From NCBI GenBank assembly GCA_038238555.1, contig JBBRXP010000092.1, positions 1 through 22,695 on the forward strand: a stretch of 22,695 nt of DNA, written 5' to 3'. Shown here piece after piece: positions 1 to 7,025 of this stretch. The notes beneath the pieces are model-generated. The model saw only the letters and a list, made by a program, of their open reading frames with translations. It was not told the DNA's origin and searched no databases. The position numbers were made by a program, and so were the translations under genes. The stretch comes from JANNXQ01 sp038238555. Lineage in GTDB: Bacteria > Verrucomicrobiota > Verrucomicrobiia > Chthoniobacterales > Chthoniobacteraceae. The first letter of the stretch is position 1. Every line of letters begins with the position of its first letter.

Positions 1-1017
1 ACGCGCAACATGGTCACGGGTGCCTCGACGGCCAATCTCTCGATCGTGCTGGTGGATGCGCGGCTGGGTGTGATCGAGCAGACGCGGCGGCACGCCTTCA
101 TCGCGGCGCTGCTCGGCATTCCGCACGTGGTCATCGCGGTCAACAAGATGGACCTCGTGGATTGGAGCGAAGAGCGCTTCCTCGAAATTCGCGACGCCAT
201 CGAAGCCTTCCTGCCAAAGCTCGACGTGCTCACCGACGTGCTCTTCATCCCCATCAGCGCGCTGGCCGGCGACAATGTGGTCGATCGCTCGGAGCGCGCG
301 CCGTGGTATTGCGGGCCCACTTTGCTGCGGCATCTCGAGACGGTGCACATCGCCAGCGATTGGAACTTGGGCGCGCTGCGCATGCCGGTGCAGTGGGTCA
401 ATCGGCCGAACAATCCGACCGACAAAACACTGCACGACTTCCGCGGGCTGAGCGGCCAGATCGCCGGCGGCATCGTGAAGGCCGGGCAGAAAGTGATGAT
501 CCTGCCGAGCGGCTTCAAAGCCACGGTGCAGGAAGTGTGGACTTACGATGGCCCGCTCGATGAAGCCTTCGCCCCGCAGTCCATCACGCTGCGTTTGCGC
601 GAAGACATCGACGTGAGCCGCGGCGATTGCGTGGTGGGTCTCGAGGACTTGCCCGGCCTCGGCGCCGACCTGCGCGCGAGTGTATGCTGGATGCACCCGC
701 GCCCCTTGCAGGCGGGCCGCAAGCTCCTGCTCAAACACACCACGCAGACCGTGCAAGCCGTGGTCGCCAGTCTCGAGAATCGCATCGACATGCCCACCTT
801 CGAACCGCGGCCCGCGCCCGCCGAACTCGCGATGAACGACATCGGTGAAGTGCGCATCTGCACCGCGCGCCCGCTCGTCTTCGATGGCTACGCGAGCAAC
901 CGGCTCACGGGCTCCTTCATCCTCATCGAGCCCGGCGCCAACGCGACAGTCGCCGCCGGCATGCTCTTCCCGCCGACCGAACCGGTGCGGCCGGAGTACA
1001 ACGATTTTGCGATTTGA
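1..1017 (+). CDS. cysN: Sulfate adenylyltransferase subunit 1 (CysN), 5' end missing
   Basis: This is the C-terminal ~338 residues of the GTPase subunit of ATP sulfurylase, which with CysD makes adenosine phosphosulfate in sulfate assimilation. The reading frame is open from base 1, so the gene begins upstream; the first visible residues TRNMVTGAST are typical of the stretch after the DxxG switch of CysN. The G4 motif NKMD follows at about residue 48. Beta-barrel EF-Tu-like domains 2 and 3 follow, and the gene ends in a conserved-looking SFILIEPGANATVAAGM stretch. No APS-kinase (CysC) domain follows, so this is CysN alone rather than a CysNC fusion. cysD is expected just upstream outside the window. 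The family call is confident; the N-terminus cannot be judged. Confidence 0.95.
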   Translation, partial: TRNMVTGASTANLSIVLVDARLGVIEQTRRHAFIAALLGIPHVVIAVNKMDLVDWSEERFLEIRDAIEAFLPKLDVLTDVLFIPISALAGDNVVDRSERAPWYCGPTLLRHLETVHIASDWNLGALRMPVQWVNRPNNPTDKTLHDFRGLSGQIAGGIVKAGQKVMILPSGFKATVQEVWTYDGPLDEAFAPQSITLRLREDIDVSRGDCVVGLEDLPGLGADLRASVCWMHPRPLQAGRKLLLKHTTQTVQAVVASLENRIDMPTFEPRPAPAELAMNDIGEVRICTARPLVFDGYASNRLTGSFILIEPGANATVAAGMLFPPTEPVRPEYNDFAI

Positions 1018-1043
1018 AGTGTCGCCCTTCGGAAACGGCGTCC

Positions 1044-1072
1044 GGGGAGCGCGCGGGACGCGCGCGCTCCCC
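1044..1072 (+). terminator. GC-rich hairpin after cysN, possible terminator
   Basis: Twelve bases GGGGAGCGCGCG at 1044-1055 pair perfectly with CGCGCGCTCCCC at 1061-1072 around a 5-nt loop. The stem begins 27 nt after the cysN stop. No T-run follows, so it is not a canonical intrinsic terminator; it may be a REP-like palindrome or a 3'-end stabiliser. A GGGGAGCGCGC sequence recurs at about 16387, near another palindrome cluster. Confidence 0.5.
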
Positions 1073-1084
1073 ACACTGACCGGC

Positions 1085-1119
1085 TTGAGGATTGAAAATT
1101 GAAAATTGAAAATTGAAGA
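1085..1119 (+). repeat. Heptamer array A (TTGAAAA type), five units
   Basis: Five consecutive 7-mers are seen: TTGAGGA, TTGAAAA three times, TTGAAGA. The array ends 7 nt before the ATG of the PHP-domain gene and runs over that gene's expected ribosome-binding region. The first four units plus two further bases (30 bp) recur exactly, in inverted orientation, near 9391-9420. Confidence 0.85.
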
Positions 1120-1126
1120 TTTCACC

Positions 1127-2383
1127 ATGCGCTTGTTTCCCATTCTGCTCTGTCTTGTCTCGAGCCTCGCGAGTGCCGCGGACCCTGCCGCCCGCTGGTG
1201 GAAGGGCAACTTGCACACCCATTCGCTGTGGAGCGATGGGGACGATTACCCGGAGTCGATCGCCCACTGGTACAAGGCGCACGGCTACCATTTCCTCGCG
1301 CTCTCCGATCACAATGTGCTCTCAGATCATCCGCTCTGGATTTCGGTGGCGAAGAGCAAAGGCGGCGAGCTTGCGTTTGCAAAATATGTGGCGCTCTTTG
1401 GCGAGAGCTGGGTCGAGCAGCGGCAGAATCGCGGCGAGACGGAAGTGAGGCTCAAGACGCTCGGCGAATTTCGCGCGCTGCTCGAGGTGCCGGGCCGTTT
1501 TCTCATGATCCAGAGCGAAGAGATCACCTCGCGTTTTCTCACCGCGCCCGTGCACATCAACGCCACCAACATCCGGGAAAAAATTGAGCCGCAGACCGGA
1601 GGCAATGTTCTCGAGGTCATGCAGAAGACCGTCGATGCCGTGGTCGCGCAGCGGGAGCGCACGGGCGTGCCGATGTTTCCGCACATCAATCATCCAAACT
1701 TCGGCTGGGGCATCTCCGCCGAAGAACTCATGCAGCTCGAAAACGAGCGCTTCTTCGAGGTCTATAACGGCCACCCGACGGTGCACAATTCGGGCGACGC
1801 ACTGCGTGCGAGCACCGATCGCATCTGGGACATCCTGCTCACCGAACGGCTCGCCGTGCTCGGCAAGCCGGCCTTCTACGCACTCGGCACCGACGACGCG
1901 CACAACTACCACGACGACCCGAAAAAGCTTAGTCACGCGGGCCGCGGCTGGGTGATGGTGCGCGCGGCTCGGCTCGCGGTCGAGGAGCTCGTCGCCGCGA
2001 TGGAAGCCGGCGATTTCTACGCGTCCTCGGGCGTCACGTTGCGCGAAGTTTCGCGGGAGAAAGGCGCGCTGGCTCTCGAGATCGAAGCGGAGCCCGGGGT
2101 CACTTACACCACCGAATTCATCGGCACGCGCACGGGCTTCGATCGCGCCAGCACGCCGGTGACCGATGAAAGCGGCGCCACGCTGCGCACCACGCGCCGC
2201 TACAGCACGGACATCGGCGTGGTGCTCGCCACGGTCACGGGCGCCTCCGCGCGCTACAAGTTGAAGGGCGACGAAATCTACGTGCGCGCGCGCGTCACCT
2301 CCTCGAAAGAAAAAATCGATCCCTCCGAAGCGGGCGAGCGCGAGCGCGCGTGGACGCAGCCGCTTTCCGGCGCGGTGAGATAG
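1127..2383 (+). CDS. Exported PHP-domain metal-dependent hydrolase
   Basis: A 418-residue protein with a signal peptide (MRLFPILLCLVSSLASA, cleavage before ADPA), so it probably acts outside the cytoplasm. The PHP (polymerase and histidinol phosphatase) metal site is visible: HTH in GNLHTHSLWSDGDD, then SDHN, HINHPN, and GTDDAH near residue 260. These are the usual His/Asp ligands of a trinuclear metal centre that hydrolyses phosphoesters. The substrate is unknown. An in-frame TTG at 1106 would add seven residues, but the ATG at 1127 gives a clean signal peptide and is preferred. The region before the start is occupied by heptamer array A, so no standard Shine-Dalgarno sequence is seen. The gene stands alone between cysN and bpt. 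Confidence 0.85.
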   Translation: MRLFPILLCLVSSLASAADPAARWWKGNLHTHSLWSDGDDYPESIAHWYKAHGYHFLALSDHNVLSDHPLWISVAKSKGGELAFAKYVALFGESWVEQRQNRGETEVRLKTLGEFRALLEVPGRFLMIQSEEITSRFLTAPVHINATNIREKIEPQTGGNVLEVMQKTVDAVVAQRERTGVPMFPHINHPNFGWGISAEELMQLENERFFEVYNGHPTVHNSGDALRASTDRIWDILLTERLAVLGKPAFYALGTDDAHNYHDDPKKLSHAGRGWVMVRAARLAVEELVAAMEAGDFYASSGVTLREVSREKGALALEIEAEPGVTYTTEFIGTRTGFDRASTPVTDESGATLRTTRRYSTDIGVVLATVTGASARYKLKGDEIYVRARVTSSKEKIDPSEAGERERAWTQPLSGAVR

Positions 2384-2450
2384 CGTCGCGCGCTGGGGAA
2401 AAGTTCGCGCTTGAGCCGGCTCGCGCTCGCGCGGAGTTTCCCGCACGCCC

Positions 2451-3173
2451 ATGGCCGAGCTGCACCTGCACCTTCCCGCCGAATCCGAACCGTGCGCTTA
2501 TCTCCACGGTCTCATGGCGACCACGGAGTATCGCTTCATGACGGAGGTCACTCCCATCGAGATGGATCATCTGCTCGAGCGCGGCTGGCGGCGTTTTGGC
2601 GCGGCGTATTTCCGGCCCGTGTGCGCGCAGTGCATGGAGTGTGTGTCGCTGCGCATCCCGGTCGCTGCCTTCGAGCCGAGCAAGAGCCAGCGCCGCGCCT
2701 GGAAAAAATGTTCGCACCTGCGCGTGGTCGCGCGCGCGCCGGTGGCCGACGCCGAGCGGCTCGAGCTCTACCGCGCATGGCACGGCATGCGCGAGCAGAC
2801 ACGCGGCTGGAATGGCAACGACCTCGACCTCGAGCAATATCATCGCGCCTACTGCCTGCCGCACGGCTGCGCGCGGGAGCTCGATTACTTTGAAGGCGAG
2901 CGGCTGGTGGCCGTGGGGCTCGTCGATGAGACGCCGCGCGCGGTGAGCTCCGTCTATTTCTACTACCACCCCGATGTCGCCCGGCTCTCGCTCGGCATCG
3001 CCAGCGTGCTCTTTGAGATCGAATGGGCGCGCCAGCGCGGCAAGGGCCACGTGTATCTCGGCTACCGCATTCTCGGGTGCCCCTCGACGGCTTACAAATC
3101 GCAGTTCGGCCCCCACGAATTGCTGGGCGCGAGGCCCGCGCTGCACCAGGCGCCGGCGTGGGTGCAGGGGTGA
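2451..3173 (+). CDS. bpt: Aspartate/glutamate leucyltransferase (Bpt/Ate family)
   Basis: A 240-residue cytosolic enzyme of the bacterial Bpt / arginyl-tRNA-protein transferase family. It adds Leu (or Arg) from aminoacyl-tRNA to the N-terminus of proteins, marking them for ClpS-ClpAP degradation (N-degron pathway). Family features seen are an N-terminal Cys-containing segment CAQCMECVSLRIP at about residues 58-70, the YFYYHPD stretch, and the conserved C-terminal block YLGYRILGCPSTAYKSQF. Length matches the family. The ATG at 2451 lies 67 nt after the PHP gene, and both point right. Whether leucine or arginine is transferred cannot be decided from sequence alone. Confidence 0.92.
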   Translation: MAELHLHLPAESEPCAYLHGLMATTEYRFMTEVTPIEMDHLLERGWRRFGAAYFRPVCAQCMECVSLRIPVAAFEPSKSQRRAWKKCSHLRVVARAPVADAERLELYRAWHGMREQTRGWNGNDLDLEQYHRAYCLPHGCARELDYFEGERLVAVGLVDETPRAVSSVYFYYHPDVARLSLGIASVLFEIEWARQRGKGHVYLGYRILGCPSTAYKSQFGPHELLGARPALHQAPAWVQG

Positions 3174-3191
3174 ACGCGGAACGCGGAGAGA

Positions 3192-4088
3192 TCAGCGCCG
3201 GGAAGCCGATCCAGAGAGGTGGCCCAACCACAGTTCCGCGCGACCCGGCCAGTCGCCGGGAGCTTGCGTGGCATTGGGGCGCAGGCCAAAGCCGTGGCCG
3301 CCGGTGCTGTAGATGTGGATCTCCGCAGACACTTTGGCTTTGCGCAGCGCGAGGAAGGCGAGCGCGCTGCCCTCGGCCAGCGCGCCGGCATCGTCGTAAG
3401 CTTGCGCGATGAATGTGGGCGGCGTGTTCGGGCCGATCTTGATCTCGGGTTTGAGTGCGCTCAACGAGCCATCCGCAAGAATGTGCCACGGGTAACAGAG
3501 CATCAGGAAATCCGGCCGGCAGCTCGCCGCGTCCACGGCGTCGGCGGCGGGGTAAAGGCGCGCGTCGTCGTTAGTGGCGGCGATGAGCGCGACCTGCCCG
3601 CCGGCGGAAAATCCAAAGAGACCGATGCGATCGGTCTGCACGCCGAGCTCCGCGGCGCGCGCGCGCACGAGGCTGATGGCGCGCTGCGCATCCTGCGCGG
3701 GAAATTCCCACGGCTTGGCGAGCTTGTTAGTCGGACAGCGATGTTCGAGCACGGCGGCAACGTAGCCGCGGTCGCGAAACCACTCCGCCAACTCGGACCC
3801 TTCGTGCTGCGAAGCGAGGATGCCAAAGCCGCCGCCAGGAATGATCACAACTGCGCTGCCGATTTTCTTTTCCGACAAAGGCTCGTAAAATTCCAGCCGC
3901 GGCTCGGAGATATTCGTGAGGCGCTTAATTGGCACCGTGTCCGCCGGCTTGCGCTCCGTCACCGCTTCCGGCCCCGGCGCGGTGAAGTCGCCGGGAGGCT
4001 TGCCTTCCCAAAGCTTCCACACCCGCGCCGGCTCGGCGTGCAGACGTGAGGAGGCGAGCAGTGCGAGGAGGAAGAGCGCGATTTTCAT
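3192..4088 (-). CDS. Exported alpha/beta-hydrolase, acetyl-esterase-like
   Basis: A 298-residue protein starting at the ATG at 4088, with signal peptide MKIALFLLALLASSRLHA. An upstream in-frame start would add ten residues ahead of the signal and is less likely. It shows the esterase/lipase fold of the carbohydrate-acetylesterase type: oxyanion-hole segment IIPGGGFG, nucleophile elbow GFSAGGQ (GxSxG), acid region AYDDAG, and catalytic His in GGHGFGL. Such proteins remove acyl groups from polysaccharides or small esters in the periplasm, but the actual substrate is unknown. It converges with bpt, the stop codons being about 18 nt apart. Its upstream region (4089-4506) carries no gene. Confidence 0.85.
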   Translation of the reverse strand: MKIALFLLALLASSRLHAEPARVWKLWEGKPPGDFTAPGPEAVTERKPADTVPIKRLTNISEPRLEFYEPLSEKKIGSAVVIIPGGGFGILASQHEGSELAEWFRDRGYVAAVLEHRCPTNKLAKPWEFPAQDAQRAISLVRARAAELGVQTDRIGLFGFSAGGQVALIAATNDDARLYPAADAVDAASCRPDFLMLCYPWHILADGSLSALKPEIKIGPNTPPTFIAQAYDDAGALAEGSALAFLALRKAKVSAEIHIYSTGGHGFGLRPNATQAPGDWPGRAELWLGHLSGSASRR

Positions 4089-4506
4089 CGGGAAAGATGG
4101 ACACAGATTCCCGAGCAAACGGCAAGACGCGATGCGACCAAATCAAATACGCGGAATCTCGACGAAACCGGGCTCAATCGTGGCCAGAGCCGCAAGAATC
4201 GCGGGAGCGAGTGCGAGAACACTCGGGAGATGGTTGGTTGGCAGAACGACGATGGCGAGCCTTCGATCGGAAAGATCCTGCTGGCAGGCCTAAGCCGAGC
4301 GATGCAGTTAGCCTGGTGCCGGCGGAGCGCTGCTATTCGACCCGCGCGGCCAAAGGCAATCCGTGTCCGTTGGAAGGTGCTTGCACCATTTGCTTCGATC
4401 CGGACGGTGCTCCGGAAAATGCAGCGGCACGGAATTGCCGCTCGCCGCGCGGGTCGGAAACCCGCGCCCCATCTGCAGCGCGTGATGCGAAGTAAAGCGT
4501 CGCGAC
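4089..4506. other. 418-bp non-coding stretch between the esterase gene and ilvC
   Basis: No convincing gene is seen; open frames here show no recognisable domain. It is the leader of the minus-strand esterase gene and the trailer of ilvC. The ilvC-proximal end holds two adjacent hairpins (listed separately). The rest shows no obvious repeat. Confidence 0.6.
4424..4467 (-). terminator. Twin hairpins downstream of ilvC, possible terminator or palindromic repeat
   Basis: GCGGCA (4424-4429) pairs with TGCCGC (4436-4441). GCGCGGGT (4447-4454) then pairs with ACCCGCGC (4460-4467) over a 5-nt loop. They start about 40 nt past the ilvC stop. No U-tract follows on the minus strand, so either a Rho-independent end of low quality or a dispersed palindromic element is possible. 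Confidence 0.45.
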
Positions 4507-5529
<1,023 letters not shown>

Positions 5530-5638
5530 GGGAAAAGAGCGCGGAGGGTGAGCGGTGGGCCGCGCCGTGTCAACGCCGGTGCCGAAGTAACCTCCAGAGT
5601 CAACGGCTGCGCATCAGCGCGCCGTCGGCGTGCGCATT

Positions 5639-5861
5639 ATGACCGCGACGTATCGGGCAAATAAAGACGGCACGCTCGTTGTGAACTGCGAAAAAAACGC
5701 GGACATAGCCGATCTGCGGCCATTGGTTGGAATGCCGCTCAGCGACCTCAATCACGCGGATCACTCTCAAGGCGCCGGTGAACACAGCCGCCGGCTGATC
5801 TTTCACGGCCGCCGAATTCTGGACCGAATACGACGCGCAGCAGGAGGCGGGGAAGAAGTGA
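5639..5861 (+). pseudogene. Remnant of a leucine-rich-repeat protein gene
   Basis: From the ATG at 5639, one frame encodes a segment with LRR-like spacing (ADIADLRPLVGMPLSDLN). The frame then loses sense. A different frame carries AEFWTEYDAQQEAGKK and stops at 5859-5861. The two pieces resemble the last repeats and the FW-x-x-YD tail of LRR-bearing paralogues that, from memory, occur in Verrucomicrobia/Planctomycetes, so this looks like a frameshifted, mostly deleted 3' end. A second copy of the tail is at 6287-6342. The family assignment is inference. Confidence 0.5.
5809..5861 (+). repeat. Left copy of imperfect direct repeat flanking hicBA
   Basis: The segment from CCGCCGAATTC (5809) to the TGA at 5859-5861 matches 6287-6342 with an identical 21-bp core (5830-5850 and 6308-6328). 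The right copy has a 3-bp insertion. In both copies the translated sense is AEF....DAQQEA followed by a basic end and a stop. Confidence 0.75.
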
Positions 5862-5894
5862 GAGCGGCTTGCATTCCGAGGCTCGTGCGATAGC

Positions 5895-6095
5895 GTGGCC
5901 GCCATAAAGATTCTCGATTTCACCTACTGGCAGGATGGCGATGCCTGGCTCGGCTATCTCGAGGGGTTTCCCGACTATCTCACGCAAGGTGAGTCACTGG
6001 AGGATTTGAAGGCGCACTTGCTCGACTTGCATGGCGATCTCACGTCGGGCGAGATTCCGTGCGTGCGCCATCACGCCGAGTTGGAAGTGGCGTGA
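5895..6095 (+). CDS. hicB: HicB-family antitoxin
   Basis: A 66-residue protein starting at GTG 5895. It has the small HicB fold pattern: a beta strand with aromatic residues (ILDFTYWQDGDAWLGYLEGFPDYLTQGESLEDL) and a helix with LKAHLLDL, the hallmark of type II HicB antitoxins. It lacks the C-terminal ribbon-helix-helix or HTH domain of longer HicB proteins. Its TGA overlaps the GTG of the following hicA by 3 nt (GTGA), which supports translational coupling. Antitoxin precedes toxin here, the reverse of the E. coli hicAB order. Confidence 0.8.
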   Translation: MAAIKILDFTYWQDGDAWLGYLEGFPDYLTQGESLEDLKAHLLDLHGDLTSGEIPCVRHHAELEVA

Positions 6096-6277
6096 AGCAT
6101 CGGGATCTCATCCAGAAGATCGAAGCCCTCGGCTGCGTCTTCATCCGTCACGGCGGCAAGCACGATTGGTATCAAAACGCGGCGACGAAGGTCGCTCAAC
6201 CCGTCCCGCGGCACCGGGAGATCAAGGAGCATTTGGCGCGTCACATCCTCAAAATGCTTGGGGCCGGCAAATCCTGA
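6092..6277 (+). CDS. hicA: HicA-family mRNA interferase toxin
   Basis: A 61-residue protein from GTG 6092, chosen because it overlaps the hicB stop and gives the normal family start KHRDLIQKIEALG. An earlier in-frame start would add 11 residues within hicB. The dsRNA-binding-like HicA fold is recognisable: the active-site segment FIRHGGKHDWY contains the catalytic His, and VPRHREIKEHLARHILKMLG forms the terminal helix. Known HicA proteins cleave mRNA and are neutralised by HicB. The pair is intact, though it sits among decayed sequence between ilvN and ilvC on the opposite strand. Confidence 0.82.
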   Translation: MKHRDLIQKIEALGCVFIRHGGKHDWYQNAATKVAQPVPRHREIKEHLARHILKMLGAGKS

Positions 6278-6286
6278 GGCGATTTC

Positions 6287-6342
6287 CCGCCGAATTCCGG
6301 GTCGAAGACGACGCGCAGCAGGAGGCGGCGGGGGAAAAGTGA
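6287..6342 (+). repeat. Right copy of imperfect direct repeat flanking hicBA, decayed gene tail
   Basis: It starts 10 bp after the hicA stop and matches 5809-5861, including an identical 21-bp core. The frame reads AEFRVEDDAQQEAAGEK then TGA (6340-6342), a degenerate version of the left copy. Confidence 0.75.
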
Positions 6343-6442
6343 GCGTCGTGTCGGTGAACTTCCGCTGGATTTTCATTCCCCTCGCAGCTTTGGATCCACA
6401 GCAGTTTGTGCAAGCTTCAACGCATGATCAAAAGTGCCGCTC

Positions 6443-6479
6443 TCCCAGCCTTCCCGCAGCAAGGAAGGTTGTGCTGGGA
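6443..6479 (-). terminator. Hairpin after ilvN, possible terminator
   Basis: TCCCAGC (6443-6449) pairs with GCTGGGA (6473-6479). Inside, CTTCC (6450-6454) pairs with GGAAG (6463-6467), with an asymmetric bulge. It lies 7 nt past the ilvN stop. On the minus strand the stem is followed, after GAGCGGCAC, by TTTT, so it is a plausible intrinsic terminator that would uncouple ilvN from ilvC. Confidence 0.5.
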
Positions 6480-6485
6480 TTTGAG

Positions 6486-6965
6486 TCAGTGCGGCTTGCG
6501 CGCCAGGGCCACGCGGCCGGTGCGGCTCATCTCGCTGATGCCGAATTTGCCCATGAGCATCAGGAATTTTTCGATCTTCGATTCGTTGCCGGTCACTTCG
6601 ATGCCGAGCACTTCATGCTGCACATCCACGGCCCGGGCGCGGAAGATTTCGCACAGTTGCATGACTTCGGCGCGGTTGCTGGCGTCCACCTTTACCCGCA
6701 GGAGCACCAGCTCGCGCTCGACCACTTCTTCGTCGTGGTAATCCTCAATCTCGATGACGTCCACCAGCTTGTTGAGTTGCTTGGTCACTTGCTCGAGCAC
6801 GGTGTCGTCGCCGCGTACCACGATGGTCATGCGTGAAGTGGACGGGTCGAGGGTCGGGCCCACGTTGAGCGTGTCGATATTAAAGCCGCGCCCACTGAAC
6901 ATGCCGGCGATGCGCGTGAGCACGCCGAACTTGTTCTCAACGAGGACGGAGATCGTGTGGCGCAT
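6486..6965 (-). CDS. ilvN: Acetolactate synthase small (regulatory) subunit
   Basis: A 159-residue regulatory subunit of acetohydroxyacid synthase, starting at ATG 6965. A longer frame to 7022 has no family match in its first 19 residues. The N-terminal ACT domain is clear (HTISVLVENKFGVLTRIAG, then FSGRGFNIDTLNVGPT), followed by the ALS_ss C-terminal domain (VDVQHEVLGIEVTG...KIEKFLMLM). It confers valine feedback and activates the large subunit. ilvB is not in the window; the gene just upstream on this strand is the octaheme cytochrome, 60 nt away. Confidence 0.95.
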   Translation of the reverse strand: MRHTISVLVENKFGVLTRIAGMFSGRGFNIDTLNVGPTLDPSTSRMTIVVRGDDTVLEQVTKQLNKLVDVIEIEDYHDEEVVERELVLLRVKVDASNRAEVMQLCEIFRARAVDVQHEVLGIEVTGNESKIEKFLMLMGKFGISEMSRTGRVALARKPH

Positions 6966-7025
6966 AAAAGGGCGCGGAGTGTCGGGGGCGGAATTTTTCG
7001 AGTCAAACGCAAACTGCGCCACGCG

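Noticed and set aside
1106..1126. Upstream TTG start for the PHP protein
   Set aside because: The extra seven residues come from the heptamer array and would spoil the signal peptide; ATG 1127 fits better.
1322..2452. Long minus-strand open frame opposite the PHP gene
   Set aside because: It is the mirror of a GC-rich gene, composed of Arg/Ala/His runs without a domain; the plus-strand frame has the catalytic motifs.
4046..4495. Plus-strand open frame of ~149 codons between the esterase gene and ilvC
   Set aside because: No domain, Arg/Ala-rich shadow composition, overlaps the esterase signal-peptide region; treated as non-coding.
5809..6342. CRISPR-like or att-site reading of the direct repeats around hicBA
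   Set aside because: Only two diverged copies with a coding sense, no integrase, no spacers; better seen as two decayed gene tails.
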